Below, in pieces: positions 6,957-11,071 of a DNA stretch of 11,071 nucleotides. A model generated the notes under the pieces. The model had not been told where the DNA came from. It did no database searches and was given only the letters and a program-made list of their open reading frames with translations. Positions within the stretch are counted from its first letter, which is position 1, and every line of letters starts with the position of its first letter. A program made the position numbers and the translations under genes. This DNA comes from Sandaracinaceae bacterium. GTDB lineage: Bacteria; Myxococcota_A; Polyangia; Polyangiales; Sandaracinaceae. Location of the stretch: assembly GCA_025056955.1 (NCBI GenBank), contig JANWYL010000093.1, positions 1-11,071 of the forward strand. Reading direction: 5' to 3'.

Positions 6957-8255
6957 TCACTCTCCTTGGAGCTCACGCATCCAATCGAGTAGGCGATCGA
7001 GGGCCTCAAGCGTTGGCCCACAATGGCGGCGCAGGAAGGTCTCATCGATCGGCTGCTCGCGGGGAATGACTTGGACGGCAGAAAGGGCGCGCGTCCCATC
7101 GAAATCGACATAGGAGAGGCGAGCGCTCAGCTCCTGGGTGGGGCGGCCAAAGGCGATCCCAGGTGAGAGGGCGATTCGGGCTTTGTGGAGCAGATGGGAG
7201 CAGAGGGCTTGGCCAGTTGAAAAGGGGAGGGGGCGAGGGAAAGCGCTCCAGTCGATGAACACATGGAGGCCCCCATGGGGTTGGGGACAGGTTGCGCCAT
7301 GGGCCTGGATGCGCCGGGCGACCAGCCGTCCCAAGGCGCTCAAAACACGCCGCACGTTCATGAGGTAGTTTTCGATTTCAGCAGACTCCTCAAATGCGGA
7401 TATTGCAGCCCATTGGATGGGTGTTGAGGTTGCGGTGAAGGTTTGGCTTGCGAGCGCAACCATGGCTCGCCGGAGTGGGTGAAGATCGGGTGGAATCGAC
7501 AAGTACCCGAGGCGCCAGCCTCCTGCACCAACCCATTTTGAAAGGCCGGTGAGCACCAAGGTGCGCTCGGGACAAAAGGGAGCAATCGAAAGGTGTTGGC
7601 CTTTGTGGTGAAGCTCGGCGTAGCTTTCATCCGAAAGAATCAAAAGATCATGTGCGCGAGCAAGCTCGGCAAAAGCTTCGAGCTCCTCTTTCGAATAGGT
7701 GAGGCCACAGGGGTTTGAAGGGGAGTTGAGGTAAAGGATCGCACCACGAAGATCGGTTGAACAAAGGGTGTTCGACAGGGTGTCGGGGCGGAGCATGAAT
7801 TGGTCTTCACGGGTTGTGTGGATCAGAAAGAGGGGTTTGTGGAGGATGCGGGCTTGGGGGATGATCGAGCTCCAGCAAGGTGTGGGGACGATGAGGGGGC
7901 CTTCATGGGCGAGGGAGAGAAGAAAGCAGAGTTCTTTGGAGCCGGGCCCGATCAGCACGTCTTCTGGGCTCCGCTCGACCTGAAACCTGCGCTTGAGATA
8001 AGCCGCGATTTTTTCGCGCAAAGGGAGGAGGCCTTGGACAGGTGCATAGCTTTTGATGGGGGCCGCCTGCCTTAGGGCTTGAACGAGGGAGTCTGGAACG
8101 GGGAAAGGTGATTGGCTCAGTGCGAGCTTGGCAACGGGAGTGCCTTGGGCGCGGAGAATGTCGGTGGTTTCCGAGGCGGCAAGAACGGGTGAAGGCTCAA
8201 GGGTGCGAAGCGATGGCCTTAGGTTAACAGATGGTGAAGGTGGGTGATCCTTCAT
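6957..8255 (-). CDS. Class I/II PLP-dependent aminotransferase
   Basis: This is an intact 432-residue protein of aspartate-aminotransferase fold. It shows SYAPVQGLLPLREKIAAYL at about 69-87, LNSPSNPCG with the PLP-contacting Asn at 181, SDESYAEL with Asp 209 facing the pyridine nitrogen, and LTGLSKWVGAGGWRLGY with the Schiff-base lysine K240. RLSYVDFDG near the C-terminus supplies the likely substrate-carboxylate Arg. It would transfer an amino group between an amino acid and a 2-oxoacid in the cytoplasm; the substrate cannot be read from sequence. The N-terminal 30 residues are proline-rich and unremarkable. ATG 8255 overlaps the nitroreductase stop (ATGA), and no separate ribosome site is evident, which suggests translational coupling. 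It is the last intact gene of the queA-tgt block. Confidence 0.9.
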   Translation of the reverse strand: MKDHPPSPSVNLRPSLRTLEPSPVLAASETTDILRAQGTPVAKLALSQSPFPVPDSLVQALRQAAPIKSYAPVQGLLPLREKIAAYLKRRFQVERSPEDVLIGPGSKELCFLLSLAHEGPLIVPTPCWSSIIPQARILHKPLFLIHTTREDQFMLRPDTLSNTLCSTDLRGAILYLNSPSNPCGLTYSKEELEAFAELARAHDLLILSDESYAELHHKGQHLSIAPFCPERTLVLTGLSKWVGAGGWRLGYLSIPPDLHPLRRAMVALASQTFTATSTPIQWAAISAFEESAEIENYLMNVRRVLSALGRLVARRIQAHGATCPQPHGGLHVFIDWSAFPRPLPFSTGQALCSHLLHKARIALSPGIAFGRPTQELSARLSYVDFDGTRALSAVQVIPREQPIDETFLRRHCGPTLEALDRLLDWMRELQGE

Positions 8256-8818
8256 GGTGTGGTGATGCGAATGAGGTGAGACTCGGGGGTTGGCCGGTGG
8301 GTTGATGGCGTAAAACCCTCTGGTGTTCCAGCATAGATAAAGCCAACGATGGCATCGCTTGGGGCAAGGCCGAGCTCACGCTTGAGTTCGGGGTCGTAAG
8401 CGGGTGCACCTGTGCGCCACATCCCGCCAAAACCTGCGGCCTGAAGACCTAGGAGGATGCCATAGGCGACGCATCCAGCGCTCAGGACCTGCTCGATTTC
8501 TGGGACCTTGGGGTGGGGGCGGGGGGTTGAGGCCACCACGAAGACGAGGGGGGCCCGAAAGGCCTTTTGGCGCTCTTTTTCCAAAAGAAAGGGATCGGCC
8601 TTTGGATTTTGGCGTTGGGCTGAGGCCACAAAGGCGCGGGCCAAGCGCTCTCGGCCTGGGCCTTCGAAAAGGAGGATGCGAAAGGGCCTGAGCGCCCCGT
8701 GATCTGGAGCGCGAAGGGCTGCCCGCACGATGCGCTCCACGAGTTCAGGGGGAGGGCCAGGCTCGCGCAAGGCAATGGCTGAAGCACGTTTTTCGAGAAA
8801 GGCCAAAGGATCGGACAT
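8252..8818 (-). CDS. ydjA: YdjA-like FMN-dependent nitroreductase family protein
   Basis: This is a complete 188-residue protein of the compact nitroreductase type. Family features: FLEKRASAIAL at 7-17 (the RRS-like FMN phosphate-binding segment of YdjA), ALRAPDHGALRPFRILLFEG at about 34-53, VPEIEQVLSAGCVAYGILLGLQAAGFGGMWRTG at about 104-136, and VGFIYAGTP near 158-166. YdjA-type enzymes are small FMN-dependent NAD(P)H reductases with nitro-compounds as test substrates and poorly known natural ones. ATG 8818 overlaps the tgt stop as ATGA and has GGAGG only 4 bases upstream; the C-terminus overlaps the aminotransferase start. Its link to queuosine is only by position. Confidence 0.88.
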   Translation of the reverse strand: MSDPLAFLEKRASAIALREPGPPPELVERIVRAALRAPDHGALRPFRILLFEGPGRERLARAFVASAQRQNPKADPFLLEKERQKAFRAPLVFVVASTPRPHPKVPEIEQVLSAGCVAYGILLGLQAAGFGGMWRTGAPAYDPELKRELGLAPSDAIVGFIYAGTPEGFTPSTHRPTPESHLIRITTP

Positions 8819-9978
8819 CAGACCTCCGTGGCTTTGGGGGAGTTGTCCTCGTCGCCTTCACGCATGGCTTGAGCGATCCTTTCGGACCAGGCAAGGTAAT
8901 CGCCCGCAAGGATCGCCTGACGCGCTGCCCGGACGAGGTCTTGATAGAAGTGCAAATTGTGTTGGGTGAGGAGGCGGGCTCCGAGGATTTCGTTTGCGCG
9001 AACGAGGTGATGGAGGTAGGCGCGCGAAAAGCGGGCGCAAACGGGGCAGGGGCATTGGGGGTCGAGGGGTGATTCGTCACGGCGGTGGCGGGCTTGGCGG
9101 ATGTTCACGCGGCCGTGCCAGGTGAAGGCCTGTCCGTTTCGGCCGTTTCGCGTAGGAAGCACGCAGTCAAACATGTCGATCCCTGCGGCAATCGCCTGGA
9201 GGATGTCGATGGGGGTACCCACCCCCATGAGGTAACGGGGGCGCTCAGCTGGCATGTGGGGGACGAGCACCTTCAAGGTTGCGTGCATGAGTTCGTTGGG
9301 CTCGCCCACAGAGAAGCCTCCAAGGGCGATTCCATCAAAACTTCGGCCTTCGTGTGCCATCGAGGCGATGATCTCAAGGTGGCGGAGGCGACGGTCGAGA
9401 TCGACTCCGCCTTGGACGATCCCAAAACGGGCTTGGCCTTCTGGCCATGGGGCTTCGAGCGAACGTCGCGCCCAGGCGGTTGTTCGCGCGATGGCCCGAT
9501 CGAGCACTTCGGGCGCGGCATCAGCTGGCGGGCATTCATCGAAGGCCATGGCGATGTCTGAGCCCAAAAGCGCTTGAATGCGCATCGACTCTTCTGGGGT
9601 CAGGCGCAAAAGGCGGCCATCGAGATGGGAGCGAAAGCTCACGCCATCATCGTCGATTTTTCGAAGAGAAGCGAGGGAAAAGACCTGATAGCCTCCCGAG
9701 TCAGTGAGCACCCAGTGGGGCCATGACATGAAGGCGTGAATGCCACCGAGTTCATGGATGATTTCTGGGCCAGGACGGATCCAGAGGTGGTAAGTGTTAC
9801 AGAGCAAGATCCGCGCTCCCGTGTGTTCGATCTCATCAGGGCTTTGGGATTTGACTGTGGCAAGGGTGCCCACAGGCATAAAAACAGGGGTTTCAACCGT
9901 GCCTCTTGGGCCTCTCAGGCGAGCGACCCGGGCGTTTCCGTTCTGGGCGATCACTTCGAAAGCAAAGCCGGGGCTCAT
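8818..9978 (-). CDS. tgt: Queuine/preQ1 tRNA-guanine transglycosylase
   Basis: This encodes 386 residues, normal for bacterial Tgt. It exchanges guanine-34 in the wobble position of GUN-anticodon tRNAs for preQ1, the first tRNA step of queuosine synthesis. Visible: TPVFMPVGT at 30-38; LTDSGGYQVFS with general-acid Asp 93; DIAMAFDECPP at 141-151; FGIVQGG at 185-191; RYLMGVGTP at 248-256; and MFDCVLPTRNGRNG with nucleophile Asp 271. Near the C-terminus CPCPVC...HH gives the Cys3-His zinc site. All catalytic and zinc residues are present. ATG 9978 overlaps the queA stop by the ATGA pattern, so the enzyme is made with QueA, which acts next on the preQ1-tRNA. Confidence 0.97.
   Translation of the reverse strand: MSPGFAFEVIAQNGNARVARLRGPRGTVETPVFMPVGTLATVKSQSPDEIEHTGARILLCNTYHLWIRPGPEIIHELGGIHAFMSWPHWVLTDSGGYQVFSLASLRKIDDDGVSFRSHLDGRLLRLTPEESMRIQALLGSDIAMAFDECPPADAAPEVLDRAIARTTAWARRSLEAPWPEGQARFGIVQGGVDLDRRLRHLEIIASMAHEGRSFDGIALGGFSVGEPNELMHATLKVLVPHMPAERPRYLMGVGTPIDILQAIAAGIDMFDCVLPTRNGRNGQAFTWHGRVNIRQARHRRDESPLDPQCPCPVCARFSRAYLHHLVRANEILGARLLTQHNLHFYQDLVRAARQAILAGDYLAWSERIAQAMREGDEDNSPKATEV
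8823..8827 (-). promoter_or_regulatory. Shine-Dalgarno of the nitroreductase gene
   Basis: GGAGG on the minus strand lies 4 bases before ATG 8818, inside the last codons of tgt. It supports the overlapping ATGA start. Confidence 0.6.
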
Positions 9979-11045
9979 CGGGCGTCTTCGCTTTTGCGGA
10001 TCAACATGGCATCGCCGTAACTAAAGAAGCGGTAGCGCTCTTTCACGCACTCGCGGTAGGCTTGGCGGATGGGCTCAATTCCAGCAAAGGCCATGACGAG
10101 CGCGATGAGGGTCGAGCGAGGCAAGTGGAGGTTGGTGAAAAGGGCGTCGACCACCTTGGCTTCGTAGGGAGGGCGGACGAAAAGGCATGTCCGGCCACTT
10201 CCAGGGCGCACCGTGCGGTCGGGGAGGGCTGCCGATTCGAGGGTGCGAAAGACGGTCGTTCCGACAGCGACAATCGGGCGCTTTTCTGCCCGTGCCTCTC
10301 TGATGGCCTGAGCTGCCTCTTCCGAAACCTCAAACGCTTCGGCATGCATTGCGTGCTCGTCCAAGTTGCTCGTGCGGATGGGAAGAAATGTGCCAGGCCC
10401 CACGTGCAAGGTGATTTGGGTGAGGCGATGGCCATGGGCCTCGAGGGCTTCAAGGAGGCGCGGCGTAAAGTGGAGACCTGCTGTTGGAGCAGCCACTGAG
10501 CCGCTACGGGAGGCAAAAATGGTTTGGTAGCGGAGGAGGTCTTCGGCATCGGCCTCGCGGCGAATGTAGGGCGGAAGGGGCAAGCGGCCGGCCTGGGCAA
10601 TTGCCTCCCGAATCGTCAAGCCTTCGCTTTCAAGCAAAAGCTCAGCCCCTCCTTCTGCAAAAAGGGCCAGGACTTTGGCCCGAAGGGGGGCTCCTTTGAC
10701 CCTGAGCTCTGTGCCGATCCGCAGGCGTTTTTGACCGCGCACGAGCGCCCGCCAGCGCTGGGCCAAGCGCTCTTCGTCGAAATGGCCCTCGCTGGCTTCC
10801 ACGAGGAGGATTTCAACCTCAGCCCCGCTCGATTTTTGGGCAAAAAGACGTGCCGGAATCACCCGGCTGTTGTTGACCACAAAGAGCGCTGGCCGAATGG
10901 AGCGCGGAAGCTCAAGCACCCGGCTGTGGGCAACAAGCCCCTTCCCGATTTCGACCACTGCCATCCGCCCGCCATCTCGTTCAGGAAGGGGGCGGAGTGC
11001 GATGAGCTCTTCTGGAAGCTCGTAGTCAAGTTCTTCGATGTGCAT
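9975..11045 (-). CDS. queA: S-adenosylmethionine:tRNA ribosyltransferase-isomerase
   Basis: This encodes 356 residues, usual for QueA, which transfers and isomerises the ribosyl part of SAM onto preQ1-tRNA to make epoxyqueuosine. Family motifs in order: YELPEELIALRPLPERDGGR at 8-27; NNSRVIPARL (usually ND-T-RVIPARL) at about 58-67; RLPLPPYI; GSVAAPTAGLHFT; TLHVGPGTFLPIR; HAMHAEAFEV; VAVGTTVFRTLES; TNLHLPRSTL; and the C-terminal YRFFSYGDAMLI. The start ATG 11045 gives the normal MHIEELDYELPEELIA opening, although no strong ribosome site precedes it. It is the first gene of the visible block. A TAA at 11071-11069 could end an upstream gene, but too little sequence remains to tell. Confidence 0.97.
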   Translation of the reverse strand: MHIEELDYELPEELIALRPLPERDGGRMAVVEIGKGLVAHSRVLELPRSIRPALFVVNNSRVIPARLFAQKSSGAEVEILLVEASEGHFDEERLAQRWRALVRGQKRLRIGTELRVKGAPLRAKVLALFAEGGAELLLESEGLTIREAIAQAGRLPLPPYIRREADAEDLLRYQTIFASRSGSVAAPTAGLHFTPRLLEALEAHGHRLTQITLHVGPGTFLPIRTSNLDEHAMHAEAFEVSEEAAQAIREARAEKRPIVAVGTTVFRTLESAALPDRTVRPGSGRTCLFVRPPYEAKVVDALFTNLHLPRSTLIALVMAFAGIEPIRQAYRECVKERYRFFSYGDAMLIRKSEDAR

Positions 11046-11071
11046 GGAAGAGTTGCTTCATTCAAGCCTTA

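Noticed and set aside
6241..6960. Minus-strand 239-codon frame as an intact protein
   Set aside because: Only its middle, including DPCCGSGGMFVQS, is HsdM. Both ends are out of frame with the family, so it is part of the hsdM pseudogene.
9906..10499. Plus-strand 197-residue open frame
   Set aside because: Antisense of the unmistakable queA and tgt genes.

Overview
The window is bacterial chromosomal DNA. Every gene I can support lies on the minus strand, so the biological order runs from high to low coordinates. There are two contrasting parts. Bases 6957-11045 carry a GC-richer, fully intact block of four genes that overlap as ATGA stop/start pairs: queA, tgt, a YdjA-type nitroreductase and a class I/II aminotransferase. 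The sequence does not fix the organism. Queuosine synthesis genes and a YdjA-like enzyme fit a Gram-negative, proteobacterial or myxobacterial type of host, but this is a weak inference.

Bases 1-6941 are a more AT-rich defence island that begins 15 bases after the aminotransferase stop codon. Reading 5' to 3' on the minus strand it holds: a decayed type I methyltransferase gene hsdM (about 6941-5630); an intact ImmA/IrrE-type HTH-metallopeptidase gene (5415-4273); an intact DUF4411 PIN-like gene (4263-3781); a decayed two-domain specificity gene hsdS (about 3766-2571); a SIR2-family NADase gene with one in-frame TAA at codon 73 (2545-1124); and the first 367 codons of a HerA/DUF87-type ATPase gene (1103 to beyond base 1). 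The stretch at 2571-3780 looks empty in simple ORF calling. Read across frames, it still shows two target-recognition domains, the central conserved HsdS helix region and the HsdS C-terminus, ending on its own TAA 25 bases before the SIR2 start.

The likely ancestral layout was therefore one co-directional operon: hsdM - immA - DUF4411 - hsdS - SIR2 - herA, possibly followed by hsdR outside the window. It would combine DNA modification, a toxin-antitoxin-like pair and a SIR2-HerA NAD-depleting abortive-infection module. The methylation parts have decayed by frameshifts, stops, a 13-base duplication and internal deletions. The ImmA-DUF4411 pair is intact, HerA is open as far as it is seen, and SIR2 carries a single lesion. 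SIR2 and HerA also carry in-frame tandem repeats (27-base and 24-base units) in polar linkers.

The points most worth a second look are the composite architecture, the single SIR2 stop with a Shine-Dalgarno-like sequence overlapping it, the survival of the ImmA-DUF4411 pair between two dead genes, and a perfect hairpin in the hsdS remnant that may be a template-switch scar or a plus-strand terminator.
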